Source of the DNA: Clostridia bacterium UC5.1-1C12
GTDB lineage: Bacteria; Bacillota_I; Bacilli_A; Erysipelotrichales; Erysipelotrichaceae
Reading direction: 5' to 3'
NCBI GenBank assembly: GCA_001305055.1
Contig: BBZX01000004.1
Location: 186,001-250,000, forward strand
DNA: 64,000 bases
Position numbers and translations under genes: made by a program. Below, in pieces: positions 33,112 through 41,890 of this stretch (position 1 is the first letter of the stretch; every line of letters starts with the position of its first letter). The notes beneath the pieces were generated by a model. It saw only the letters and a list, made by a program, of their open reading frames with translations. It ran no database searches and was not told the DNA's origin.

Positions 33112-33987
33112 ATGGAAAATACACAAAACGATTATATAAACTCGGTCAACCTAAATACAGACTCGAATTTCCCGTATCTTGTGCTTGATGTTATCAACGA
33201 CCAAAGTTATCCGAGAAATCCAGGCTTTCAGGTTATGCATTGGCACGAAGATTTGCAATTCATTTATGTACTTGACGGTGAAATTGAAATAAAGACATTA
33301 GATACCTCCGTTCAAGTTAATAAGGGCAGCGGTATCTTTATCAATAAAAATGTGATACATCTTGTTGAAAAGGCTTCTCCCTGCCATTACAACAGTTTCA
33401 TTTTTCCTGACTATTTTCTTAAATTTTATTTTAGCAGCCCCGGAGCAGCTTTTGTTGAATGCATTGTCGGAAAAGATGAATTACCAATCTGTTGCTTCCC
33501 AAAAGAAATGAATTGGTGTAAATCTATTCTCTCTGCGCTTTCCCGCCTTGCTGATCTTGAAAACAGAAAAACTGAATTTTACGCCTATGAAGTGCTTTGC
33601 CTGCTCTCTGCACTTTGGCTTGAAGTATGTCGAAATATTCAGGTGCCAAACGGAAATACTGATACCGCTATCGGTACTCGTATGCAGAAATTTTTGCAGT
33701 ACATAAGTGAGCATTACGGAGAGGACATCTCTCTTGATAAACTTGCAGGAAGTGCAAATGTTAGCAAATCAGAATGTCTGCGCTGCTTTAGGGCAAGTAT
33801 GCAGACCACACCGTACAAGTACTTAACCGAATATAGACTTTCAAAGGCGGCCGAATTGCTAAAAAACTCTGATGAGCCGATAGGCAATATATCCGATAGC
33901 GTAGGGTTTCGGCAAATCAGCCATTTTGGAAAATGCTTTAAAGAAAAAACAGGGTTTTCACCAAGAGATTATCGAAAGAAAAAGTAG
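33112..33987 (+). CDS. AraC-family transcriptional regulator with cupin sensor domain
   Basis: 291 residues. The N-terminal 100 residues are a cupin-like sensor (GFQVMHWHEDLQFIYVLDGE, GIFINKNVIHLVE). The C-terminal 100 residues hold two helix-turn-helix motifs (LDKLAGSANVSKSECLRCF, then IGNISDSVGFRQISHFGKCF) and the family end FSPRDYRKKK. It stands divergent to the alkA-ada-ABM-ogt operon and probably controls it. It does not carry the Ada cysteines, so the methyl signal would have to come from another protein or another ligand. Confidence 0.85.
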   Translation: MENTQNDYINSVNLNTDSNFPYLVLDVINDQSYPRNPGFQVMHWHEDLQFIYVLDGEIEIKTLDTSVQVNKGSGIFINKNVIHLVEKASPCHYNSFIFPDYFLKFYFSSPGAAFVECIVGKDELPICCFPKEMNWCKSILSALSRLADLENRKTEFYAYEVLCLLSALWLEVCRNIQVPNGNTDTAIGTRMQKFLQYISEHYGEDISLDKLAGSANVSKSECLRCFRASMQTTPYKYLTEYRLSKAAELLKNSDEPIGNISDSVGFRQISHFGKCFKEKTGFSPRDYRKKK

Positions 33988-34093
33988 CGATTTTAGACAC
34001 ATAAAGGCTGAACAAAATCCATTCCTAAAGTAAAAATAGTGCAGGTAGAGATTATGTCCTTGCTTGATCTGTTTTACGCTTATGAGTGTTACA

Positions 34094-34441
34094 TCAGTTG
34101 TAAATAAATTCTCTCTCCACAATCACTCTTGCACACGCCCGTATGTTATACATTTTCTGTACCCATTTTTCCGCCTTTAGCTGCTCCGTTGTTTCATCTG
34201 CACTGTGAGCCTTTCCATGCGCTGCTGCGCTGCAGATGTCGGGAAAATTGTTCAGTCTGCCGCTTATGAGCAAGATTATGTAGGTAGCTCTGCGGTATCT
34301 GAAAGAATACCGCAAGTGCCGCTATCTCCATAAAATGATAGGCTGTTGTTTTCGGCTGGTAAGATAAGACAAGGAATATAATAATCTCCTTGCAGTTCAT
34401 ACCACAGACCATTTTTTATCATTGTAAATATACTTATTCAT
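34094..34441 (-). pseudogene. tnpV: Decayed tnpV transposon gene
   Basis: GGAGG precedes ATG 34441. Three frames together give the TnpV pattern of Tn4451-like gut transposons: LWYELQGDYYIPCLILPAEN, then YRRATYIILLISGRLNNF, then QRMERLTVQMKQ, then TEQLKAEKWVQKMYNIRACA and RVIVE. The total of 348 bp equals the usual 115-120 codons. Besides shifts, the segment that should read RYLKEYR reads RYSFRYR because an 8-bp core (34299-34306) is inverted between 7-bp inverted arms. It is a dead remnant and marks past transposon activity in this island. 33988-34093 and 34442-34712 show no gene. Confidence 0.6.
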
Positions 34442-34712
34442 TGAAAAATCCTCCGTTATGATATATTCGCACATACATCACAGTTCTTCGATTGCCACAC
34501 TCTGTTATATCTTGTTATGAGATTTTCTTGCCCTTACGAGAAATGAGGGAAAGAGTAAACTTGTGTGTGACCGTATAAATAGATAAGGCGAACACATTAG
34601 GATAAAGCTTTTTATTTTCAAGGCTTTTGGAGGATTTTATTAAAATACTGTACCCTCTGTTGAGAGGTCATAATTTACTGATGTTCAAATCGGGATTTTC
34701 GGAGGTGAGTTT

Positions 34713-35179
34713 ATGCCGCAAATGAACAAAGGCGGGAAATTTGTTTTTGGAAAGTCCATCATCAAATTTGACGGTACAATCCAGTTCCCTGCCCAAGCAA
34801 TAAATGAATATCATATTACAGATGATGGTAAGTCTATTTATTTACTGGAAGCAAAATTACTGGCGGGTTTTGTGTGACACGAAAAGGCTTGCTACAACCA
34901 TCAAAACTTGGACATATTCTGTTAGAAACGCCAGAACTGCTAAACTATACTGCAATGCAGGGTGAGTTTATTAAATACAAAGGACGTTCGTATTGTTGGG
35001 TAGATATTTCGGAGACAGGGAAAATAGCATTGACAGAAGAAATGATGAAATTTTTAAATATTAAACCTAATATGACATTACTTTCAATCCGTAGCAGCGA
35101 TATTGCTTTCACTATGGGAGCTAAAGGACCGCTATTAGAAAAAGCGGAAAATTATGAGGGAGATATTCCATTATTCTAA
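34713..35179 (+). CDS. Conserved hypothetical protein with AbrB/MraZ-like beta pattern
   Basis: 155 residues after one correction: a T run near 34875 is one base short, splitting AGF from CVTRKGLL. The N-terminus reads MPQMNKGGKFVFGKSIIKFD and FPAQAINEYHI; the C-terminus LTEEMMKFLNIKPNMTLLSI then SSDIAFTMGAKGPLLEKA. The strand pattern with ...KPNMTLLSIR resembles swapped-hairpin AbrB-like proteins, but this is only an impression. GGAGGTG precedes the start. It is monocistronic; the role is unknown. 35180-35438 shows no gene. Confidence 0.6.
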
Positions 35180-35438
35180 GAACTATAACTTCCCATTTGT
35201 CGGGATTTATCCGCATCTTATTGGGTTAATGCGTGTTTCTCTTTTAACCGCATAAATTTTTAATTGAATCCACCTATTCTACATTAACAGATCATACAGC
35301 TTTTGTAATTGATAGATATAATAAGGGATTTCTACCAGCGAATCCTTTAAAATGAGAAATTAAACGATATTGCAGCAATGAATAGAAGATTGCCGATGAA
35401 GCTTTGAAACTGATAAATGATGAATTTTCTGTTTTCTA

Positions 35439-35469
35439 TTGACTTAGAGTTAACTCCAGGCTGTATCCT
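35439..35469 (+). promoter_or_regulatory. MerR-type promoter with 19-bp spacer and GAGTTAACTC operator
   Basis: The -35 TTGACT (35439-35444) and -10 TATCCT (35464-35469) are 19 bp apart, too long for unaided sigma-A use. The perfect palindrome GAGTTAACTC (35447-35456) sits between them. This is the hallmark of promoters twisted by MerR-family activators. It drives the cupin gene; no MerR gene is visible in the window. Confidence 0.72.
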
Positions 35470-35504
35470 TATTGTGTACCAAAGAAAGAAATGGAGGTTT
35501 ATGT

Positions 35505-35924
35505 ATGGATAAACAGCAGATGGATAAAGATTTAGGCGGCGGTATTTTTCCTATTGGAGAGGAAAACACCGCCTTTGCGCAATATTTTACCGGTGAGTGT
35601 TATCTCAGTATGCTTACAACGAAAGGAGTCAGCATCGGCAATGTAACTTTCGCGCCTAAGACAATCAATAACTGGCACATTCACCATAAAGGCGGCCAGA
35701 TTCTATTAGTAACAGGCGGACGCGGTTATTATCAGGAATGGGGTAAAGAGGCACTGGAACTGCATCCCGGTGATGTCGTTAATATTCCGCCTGAAGTAAA
35801 ACATTGGCATGGCGCTGCCGCTGACAGCTGGTTTCAGCATCTCGCTATTGAGGTACCCGCTGAAGGCGCGTCAAATGAATGGCTTGAAGAAGTATCAGAA
35901 GCCGATTATCAAAAACTAAAATAA
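35505..35924 (+). CDS. Cupin-domain protein
   Basis: 139 residues forming one double-stranded beta-helix. Metal-binding residues are visible in NNWHIHHKGGQ and VKHWHGAA; the middle reads GGRGYYQEWGKEALELHPGD. It belongs to the group of small cupins found near carboxymuconolactone decarboxylase-like and quinone-related genes, where a MerR-type regulator often controls them. The start at 35505 was chosen for GGAGG at seven bases; an out-of-frame ATG lies at 35501. Reaction unknown. Confidence 0.82.
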   Translation: MDKQQMDKDLGGGIFPIGEENTAFAQYFTGECYLSMLTTKGVSIGNVTFAPKTINNWHIHHKGGQILLVTGGRGYYQEWGKEALELHPGDVVNIPPEVKHWHGAAADSWFQHLAIEVPAEGASNEWLEEVSEADYQKLK

Positions 35925-35949
35925 CAATTTTAATTTTACAATTAGCAAA

Positions 35950-35994
35950 AACTAAAAACGTATCTGTTCACGAGGAGCTGATACGTTTTTAGTT
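35950..35994. terminator. Bidirectional terminator between cupin and the converging operon
   Basis: A perfect 15-bp stem, AACTAAAAACGTATC with GATACGTTTTTAGTT, gives T runs on both strands. Confidence 0.8.
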
Positions 35995-36004
35995 CTATAT
36001 ATAA

Positions 36005-36472
36005 TTATTTCAATCGTGAATGCTCATAATTATATGGAATGCCGCTGCCTTTTACGACATCTTCAATTTGTTTCAGAATCAGCCAGTCATCCATGTTACC
36101 CTGATGATCAAATTCCATTGGGTCAACCGCCTGTACATCGTTAAATTCTACAAGACATAAGAATTTGCGATGCCAGCGAACGCGCTGCTTATCATTCAGC
36201 TTCAGCTTATCCTGATAACGTTCTAATGTCTGAGTAATTTCATCATCGCTCAGGCGCATCAGGTTTTCCACATGCGTCACATTCGCACAGGCATTAATCA
36301 GCCCTGTTCCCTTTTCCATGAAGTAGAGCTTTTCACCTTCAAATACTCGGCTGTGCGGAATTTTACGGCCTGCCGCACCACGGACAACCATACTCTTACT
36401 GCCATTTAAAATTTTATCCAGCTCATGCTCCCCTTTTTTGCCTGTATTATCACAATAAACTAAATGTACCAT
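36005..36472 (-). CDS. Conserved hypothetical protein, possible ASCH/PUA-like fold
   Basis: 155 residues. It begins MVHLVYCDNTGKKGEHELDK and continues GSKSMVVRGAAGRKIPHSRV then EGEKLYFMEKG, a layout of ligand-pocket glycines and basic residues that recalls ASCH/EVE-type nucleic-acid binding folds. The C-terminal half is helical. I base the fold on pattern only. GAGGA precedes the start at 36472, and the VOC gene ends 13 bp upstream, so it is the last gene of a three-gene operon with an AraC-type regulator. Confidence 0.6.
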   Translation of the reverse strand: MVHLVYCDNTGKKGEHELDKILNGSKSMVVRGAAGRKIPHSRVFEGEKLYFMEKGTGLINACANVTHVENLMRLSDDEITQTLERYQDKLKLNDKQRVRWHRKFLCLVEFNDVQAVDPMEFDHQGNMDDWLILKQIEDVVKGSGIPYNYEHSRLK

Positions 36473-36485
36473 ATGTTCCTCATTT

Positions 36486-36939
36486 CTAACGCAGATAGGC
36501 TCTGACTGCCTTAAGCGGCAGACCAGTCTTCTTTGCAATCTGCATTTCATCAAACCCGGCATCTAAGAAACGCCGGCATACAATTTTCATACTCTCACCT
36601 ACTTCAAGAATATGATTGTCAGGATCATAAAAGCGTACTACACGCTGCCCCCACTCATGGTATAAGGAGGATGAACATATTCTATATCCATCTTTGTCAG
36701 TTTCTCGATGAACGTATCAAATCATCTTCTTCAAAATATATTTCCGCGTCATTTCCTTTATATGATATATCTTCCCTGATAAAACCTTGCCAGCTTGCTT
36801 CAGTCTGCAAACCAAGGCCACCGGTCAGCACTGCATGGATTTGCAAATCAACTAGTGTACGAAGTCCCATTACTTCCCAGTAAAATTTCCTCGATCGTTC
36901 CATATCCTTAACAACTAACATCGTATTTTTCATTTTCAT
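36486..36939 (-). CDS. VOC-family (glyoxalase/dioxygenase fold) protein with helical tail
   Basis: About 151 residues. The beta-alpha-beta-beta-beta halves read MKMKNTMLVVKDMERSRKFY and, after repair, GQRVVRFYDPDNHILEVGES. A C-terminal tail of about 35 residues (FLDAGFDEMQIAKKTGLPLK) looks like a helix-turn-helix and is frequent in Bacillota VOC proteins. Two contractions break the frame: a T run near 36715 and a C run near 36665. AGGAGG is well placed before ATG 36939. The substrate is unknown; it is co-transcribed with the upstream regulator. Confidence 0.75.
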
Positions 36940-36941
36940 AA

Positions 36942-37798
36942 TTATTCCTCCTCTATGATTGGTATCCATATCTGACTTAGATAATCTTTCGCATAAACAT
37001 TACCCTCACTGTACCATTCCAGTTCAGGACAGTCTTCGTGTTTAAATGGATATTTTACCAGCCATTCATTATGCAGGAAATCCCAGCCCTTCTGAATTGC
37101 ATCCGGCTGTCTGCCATAACAATCAAATACCGCCCAAGTCTGCACGGGCAGTATGACTTCACACCAATCCGCCTGCAAAGCTGCATTTGACGCACTCATA
37201 ATCTTATAGCTTATAGAATGCTCATCATATTGATCAAATAAGCCAAAGATACCGGGAGGTTTTCCCTCACTCTTCTGCATAAGCTGAAAAGTAGTACCCT
37301 CCTGCTGACACTGGTTCCAAAAAGCGGGAATCAGCTGATAATTCTGTTCATCCTCTGCCCGCAGCTTAAGACTTTTTCCTATCAGACGGAAGGCCGGCTT
37401 TTTTCCAGCCGCCAAGCAATTGTACTTGCTTTAGTAAAACTCATTTTAGGACATATCTTCAGCTGAGCATCCGTCATTCTGGCTGCCTTGGGAGTGATGC
37501 CGTGAAATTGCTGAAAAGCTTTTGTAAATGAAGTTGGTGAATCATAACCATATTTATAGCTTAGTTCGATTACCTTTATATTACTGCTCTTCAAGTCATA
37601 ACCGGCAAGTGTTAATTTGCGGTTTCTGACATATTCCGCAAAGCTGATCTCATTCATGTAAGCAAAGATTTTTTGAAATAAAGCATAAGAACAGCCTGCC
37701 ATCTCGGCAATTTCATTCTTATCAATCGGTTCCTCACGCCTTTGCAGATGTTCTTCTACATAATCAAGAATCGTCTGCAGCTTCTCATTCCAATCCAT
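36942..37798 (-). CDS. AraC-family regulator with GyrI-like effector domain
   Basis: About 285 residues. The N-terminal 110 residues are the two-helix-turn-helix DNA-binding domain (DKNEIAEMAGCSYALFQKIF, ELSYKYGYDSPTSFTKAFQQ, GITPKAARM). The C-terminal 150 residues are a GyrI/Rob-like ligand domain (AWRLEKKPAFRLIGKSLKLR, VQTWAVFDCYG, DFLHNEWLVK, LEWYSEGN). An A run near 37398 is one base short at the domain border. The VOC gene starts 3 bp downstream. Such regulators often sense cationic or aromatic drugs and control detoxification genes. Confidence 0.85.
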
Positions 37799-37887
37799 AG
37801 TTCACCCTCATTTCTATCGTTATTCTATCATAGCCTAACCCTTATTACCTCTTATTTTTTATCGATTATGAAGAGGAAATTATAACC

Positions 37888-37915
37888 AAAAAAAAGCTGG
37901 AACAGTGTCCAGCTT
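37888..37915 (-). terminator. Intrinsic terminator of the opp-TPR-Rid operon
   Basis: AAGCTGGA and TCCAGCTT form the stem (37894-37915). On the minus strand a run of T residues follows. It ends the operon about 70 bp after its last stop codon. Confidence 0.75.
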
Positions 37916-37982
37916 AGAGGATATCCCCAAATATAATCATGGTGATTGATTATAAATTATTGATAAGTGGGAATTCAATCAA

Positions 37983-38780
37983 TTAGTAAGAGATACCCAA
38001 AGCATCTGCGTCTATCATTGATGCAAGATAAGCAAATGCCATATACATGTCATCTTTTCCTTTTTCAAGAACAAGATGCAGTATTTCCTTATATTTATCC
38101 TGATTCCCTAATTCACGATAGTAATTAGCTAACCCAAAACCCATCGTAATTACATTCAGCGGTGTTGCGGCTGTTAAGTCTGCAGGCATTAATTCATCAG
38201 GATGAAGCTTGCCCTGATACATTCTTAAGCGTTGAAAATAAGCATAATTATCTCCATAATCCATCTCATCATGAATTCGCTCCAGCAATGCAGCAGCTTC
38301 TTCCTTTCTTCCTAAACGATTTAATGTTATCCAGTACCAATCGGTAACTGCAATCAGTGAACCATCGTCATAAGATAGATCATAACACTGCTGATAAGCT
38401 TCAGCCGCTTTTTCATAATCATTTAATAAAAAATACGATAAGCCCAGATGGTACCATACATCCCAATTCTCCGGAATCAGTCTTGAGGCTGTTACAAAAT
38501 CCGCGCAGGCATCCTCAAAACGCCAGCATGACAAATAACGATGGGCACGATGACGATGATAGATACCACAGAATGGATTGATTGCTATTGCCATCGAATA
38601 TGCGTCGCAGGCATCTCGATAGAGTTTCTGATCAGCATAGGCAAGGCCTAGTTTCATCCATAATTCATCATTATTTGGTTCAGCCTGCACCTGCTGCTTC
38701 AGCGCTGCCGCAGCTTCATTTAATTCAAGATCACTGCGCCGGCGACTCGCTACCTCACATTCTTTTATTATTGTTCCCAT
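37983..38780 (-). CDS. TPR-repeat protein 1 of the opp-Rid operon
   Basis: 265 residues, soluble, no signal peptide. It is made of TPR helix pairs: LWMKLGLAYADQKLYRDACD, YHRHRAHRYLSCWRFEDACA, WDVWYHLGLSYFLLNDYEKA and DWYWITLNRLGRKEEAAALL, then a divergent helical C-terminus with ANYYRELGNQDKYKEILHLV. It is paralogous to the proteins at 41106-41890 and 45676-46416; all three share the block VTDWYW(I/M) with a conserved helix after it. Its start overlaps the upstream Rid stop by one base, so translation is coupled. It is probably a cytoplasmic scaffold or peptide-binding partner; the function is not known. Confidence 0.75.
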   Translation of the reverse strand: MGTIIKECEVASRRRSDLELNEAAAALKQQVQAEPNNDELWMKLGLAYADQKLYRDACDAYSMAIAINPFCGIYHRHRAHRYLSCWRFEDACADFVTASRLIPENWDVWYHLGLSYFLLNDYEKAAEAYQQCYDLSYDDGSLIAVTDWYWITLNRLGRKEEAAALLERIHDEMDYGDNYAYFQRLRMYQGKLHPDELMPADLTAATPLNVITMGFGLANYYRELGNQDKYKEILHLVLEKGKDDMYMAFAYLASMIDADALGISY

Positions 38781-39151
38781 TATGCTTCCTCACTTTCATC
38801 ATAGGCTACATTAAACTGCAGCTCCAACAAATTATTCTCACCCATTGGTTTAGCTTCCACAGCAACTCCGGCTGGCGCATTTACACCATCGATCCACGCC
38901 TCATAGACTTCATTAAATTCATCAATCATTTTAATATCTGCAAGATATGCATTCATTATAATGATATTTTCTTTCTTTAAACCATGCTGTGCAAACAATT
39001 CATCATAACGAGCCAGTACAGCTGCGGTTTGTTCCTTCAGTGTTTTAAAGCCAGGACGTGCGCTATGCCCTGTAAAATATGCAATTCCATTATACTTAAC
39101 AATACGGCTGGCGCCTTTATTGCTGTCAATTCTGTCAATTTTCAACATCAT
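38780..39151 (-). CDS. Rid-family (YjgF/YER057c/UK114) protein, copy 1
   Basis: 123 residues with the Rid trimer fold (GIAYFTGHSARPG, LKEQTAAVLARYDELFAQHG, IIIMNAYLADIKMIDEFNEV). RidA hydrolyses reactive enamine/imine intermediates using an arginine that precedes the xxVE segment. Here that segment reads APAGVAVEAKP, so the catalytic arginine is replaced, as in the Rid4-7 subgroups whose role is unclear. The start lies inside the end of the second Rid gene (17-bp overlap). It is co-transcribed with an oligopeptide ABC transporter. Confidence 0.85.
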   Translation of the reverse strand: MMLKIDRIDSNKGASRIVKYNGIAYFTGHSARPGFKTLKEQTAAVLARYDELFAQHGLKKENIIIMNAYLADIKMIDEFNEVYEAWIDGVNAPAGVAVEAKPMGENNLLELQFNVAYDESEEA

Positions 39152-39512
39152 TTTCCTCCATGGCTACAATTAAAGAAAGCTCTAGCTGAACATTATCCCC
39201 ATAAGGGAGTGATTGATTAGGAACCGCCTGCACAATTATTCCGGCTGGCTCATGATGCCTAATCACCCATGTGTTCCACACATCATTAAACTCATCTGCC
39301 TTACTGATATCCTTTAGATATGCAGTATAGTAAATAATGTTTTCCTTCTTTAAATTAAATTTACTCATTAATTCATCATATCGATACAATATATCCTCAC
39401 TCTGGCCGCGCAGATCATCGGCGAAGGGTGATATATGTCCAGTAAATACAGCTAGTCCTTTATGGACTACAAATCGACTGGATTCACGCTTTGTATCAAT
39501 TTTTCTAATCAT
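39135..39512 (-). CDS. Rid-family protein, copy 2
   Basis: 125 residues, about half identical in layout to its neighbour (MIRKIDTKRESSRFVVHKGL, AVFTGHISPFADDLRG, IIYYTAYLKDISKADEFNDV). The site of the RidA arginine reads EPAGIIVQAVP, so it too lacks it. The oppA stop is 4 bp upstream. Two tandem, diverged, arginine-less Rid proteins suggest a hetero-oligomer or two related ligands rather than ordinary 2-aminoacrylate deamination. Confidence 0.85.
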   Translation of the reverse strand: MIRKIDTKRESSRFVVHKGLAVFTGHISPFADDLRGQSEDILYRYDELMSKFNLKKENIIYYTAYLKDISKADEFNDVWNTWVIRHHEPAGIIVQAVPNQSLPYGDNVQLELSLIVAMEENDVEN

Positions 39513-39516
39513 AGGA

Positions 39517-41094
39517 CTACCGCTTATTTCTTACAAGTAAGTTCATCATGTCCGGTGTATTGCCGGGATTTACATGGAACCCTTCAACCTTTGTTGATAA
39601 GCCATAGATATTGTTGCGATAATTCATAAATACACCGACTGGATCATCTTCCCAGATAATTTGCATGGCTTTTTTATAGATTTCCTTGCGTGCTTCAGGA
39701 TCAGTTGTTACAGCACCTTCATCAAGCAGCGCATCAACTTCTTTATTTGAATACCAACCATAGTTATTTACATTCTTGCCGCCTTCTTCTGTATGCCATA
39801 CACGTGTTAGGGCATTACCAACATCGGATGAACCGCCGGCTCCCATGATAAACATATCCCACTTAAACTGATCCGGTGTTACACCCCATGAAGCAGTAAA
39901 TACAGCTTTCTCTACCGTTTCAATATTTACAGTAATACCAATCTGTTTCAGCTGTTCAGAAATGATTTCAGCCATTTCGATACCCTTGTTATAAACAGCT
40001 GTTGTCATTACATTAATCGTTAAACCATCTTCATAACCGGCTTCTTTCAGTAATTCTTTTGCTCTTTCAGGATCATATTCAATCATACCAAGTTCTGAAT
40101 AACCAACAACATTTGGTGTTACAGGCGCCAATGCCGGTGTTTCGCCAATGGCGGCATACAACGTGTCTACGATCGTTTGACGATCAATACCATAGCTGAT
40201 AGCTTGTCTTAACTTCACATCTTGTAATACACCTGCACAATTAAATTGGAATAAATGCATCCCATTGCTGGCATTCATTGATACTGTAACTCCCTCTACT
40301 TCGCCATTATTGAAACGAACAACATCATCTGGTGCTAGGCCGGATACAATATCCATCTGTCCGGTTTCAACGGCAATTGCTCTTGAATTCTGTTCAGGGA
40401 TTACCTGCATGATGATATTCTTTGTCTTAGGTTTACCACCGAAATAATCGTCAAAGGCTTCAAATACCATTTGCTCGCCCATACTCCAATCGGTTACCTT
40501 ATAAGGACCCGAACCATTTACTGATTCTGGTGTTTTGCCTAAATCATGACCAAATTGTTCGATATAATCACTGTCCAATATACCTGTAGCTACTGATGCC
40601 ATTTTAGCTTCAAATGCTCCGTATGGAGTCTTTGTCTTAACTACAACGGTATATTCATCCGGTGCAGTTACAGATTCAACAAAGGATGTATATTCGCTTG
40701 TATAACGATAAGGATCGTCTTCATTCAGCAAACGATCAAAGGTTGCGACTACATCGGCACTGGTTAGCTGTTTACCGTTTTGAAACTTTACATCCTCACG
40801 AAGTTTAAAAGTCCATGTCAATCCATCTTCACCGACACTCCATTCAGTTGCCAGATCAGGAGCGATTGCACCGTCTTGATCGATTTTGATTAATGTGGAA
40901 TAAATTTGCGGCAATACAACATTGTTAGAAACATTGGTTGCCGGATCAAGACTGTCTTGATCATTTGAAATACCCCAAAGAATCGTATCCTTGTATTCAG
41001 AATCATTATTATCACTTGGTGTGTCATTACCGCCGCAGGCTGTCAGTGAGAGTGCCAGCATTACGGCTCCTAAACTTTTTAATAACTTTTTCAT
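39517..41094 (-). CDS. oppA: Peptide/oligopeptide ABC transporter substrate-binding lipoprotein (SBP family 5)
   Basis: 525 residues with signal peptide and lipobox LTAC followed by GGNDTPSDNN. Family 5 features: ISNDQDSLDPATNVSN, LATEWSVGEDGLTWTFKLRE, VKFQNGKQLTSADVVATFDR, GSGPYKVTDW and LRQAISYGIDRQTIVDTLY. Here the C-terminus ends LLVRNKR without a break. AGGAGG precedes the start. It lies downstream of the permease and ATPase genes and is flanked by a TPR gene and the Rid genes. Ligand: a di- or oligopeptide or amino-acid conjugate; it cannot be specified. Confidence 0.92.
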   Translation of the reverse strand: MKKLLKSLGAVMLALSLTACGGNDTPSDNNDSEYKDTILWGISNDQDSLDPATNVSNNVVLPQIYSTLIKIDQDGAIAPDLATEWSVGEDGLTWTFKLREDVKFQNGKQLTSADVVATFDRLLNEDDPYRYTSEYTSFVESVTAPDEYTVVVKTKTPYGAFEAKMASVATGILDSDYIEQFGHDLGKTPESVNGSGPYKVTDWSMGEQMVFEAFDDYFGGKPKTKNIIMQVIPEQNSRAIAVETGQMDIVSGLAPDDVVRFNNGEVEGVTVSMNASNGMHLFQFNCAGVLQDVKLRQAISYGIDRQTIVDTLYAAIGETPALAPVTPNVVGYSELGMIEYDPERAKELLKEAGYEDGLTINVMTTAVYNKGIEMAEIISEQLKQIGITVNIETVEKAVFTASWGVTPDQFKWDMFIMGAGGSSDVGNALTRVWHTEEGGKNVNNYGWYSNKEVDALLDEGAVTTDPEARKEIYKKAMQIIWEDDPVGVFMNYRNNIYGLSTKVEGFHVNPGNTPDMMNLLVRNKR

Positions 41095-41105
41095 AAGTCA
41101 TCCTC

Positions 41106-41890
41106 CTATTTGTTATCCCAATGATAAAGCCGTTCATAAGCTGCATGTTCCGCAAAACCTGCCCATAGCTCATCACGTTCTATAATTTTATGATAAATAT
41201 CCATTGCTTTTTCTAATTCATTGTGTGTTTCATAGTAAACAGCAATGCCATAGGCATAGGTTGCAAACATATGGTCATCTTTTGCTGCCGCCACTTCTAA
41301 AACATGCTCCGGCGTATCAAGACCTTTATAAACCATGACACGATCTTTATAACCACCGCTGTAATCTGTTGTTTCAATCGCCGGGTCAACAAGATCAATC
41401 ATTTTCTGAGCGGCTTCCGGATCGTTCATCCGCATGCATGTAATCCAATACCAGTCGGTTACAGCGATAATACTGTCCCCGTCATAGGAAACCTTACGGC
41501 AGCCTTCATATATTTTCTTTGCTCGTTTAAGTCCTTCATTAAATGATAGGCTAGGCCCAAATGGTACCAGCAGTCCCAATTTTTCGGATCAATTCTCAGA
41601 CCCATTTCAAAATCAGCAGCCGCTTCGGCGTAACGTGAGATATTCACATAAGCATGACCGCGGTGACGGTATAGCAGCATATTAAATGGATCATAAGTCA
41701 ATCCCATGGAATATGCTTCAATCGCTTCCCTAAAACACATTTGCTTCTTATAAGCTAATCCCTTTTTTATCCATAATTCAGGATTATTTGGATCTGCTTC
41801 TAATGCCTTAGTTAATGTCTTCACCTCATCACTGTAAGCAATGATATGCAGCGGTTGGATTTGATTTTCTTTCTTTGCTAATTCACTCAT
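41106..41890 (-). CDS. TPR-repeat protein 2 of the opp-Rid operon
   Basis: 261 residues after one correction (an A run near 41545 is one base short, joining AYHL to NEGLKRAKKIYEG). TPR units: ELWIKKGLAYKKQMCFREAI, LYRHRGHAYVNISRYAEAAA, WDCWYHLGLAYHL and VTDWYWITCMRMNDPEAAQK. The ATG at 41890 lies inside the oppF end (8-bp overlap), giving MSELAKKENQIQPLH. It is the closest relative of TPR protein 1 and sits between oppF and oppA, an unusual place. Confidence 0.75.

Noticed and set aside
30102..35200. The 30-35 kb island as a prophage or intact transposon
   Set aside because: No integrase, capsid, terminase or transposase gene is present. Only a decayed tnpV remnant supports mobile origin, and I could not find bounding repeats or attachment sites.
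36486..36939. The VOC C-terminal tail as a DNA-binding domain making it a novel regulator
   Set aside because: The same helical tail is common on Bacillota VOC proteins and too short to argue for DNA binding by itself.
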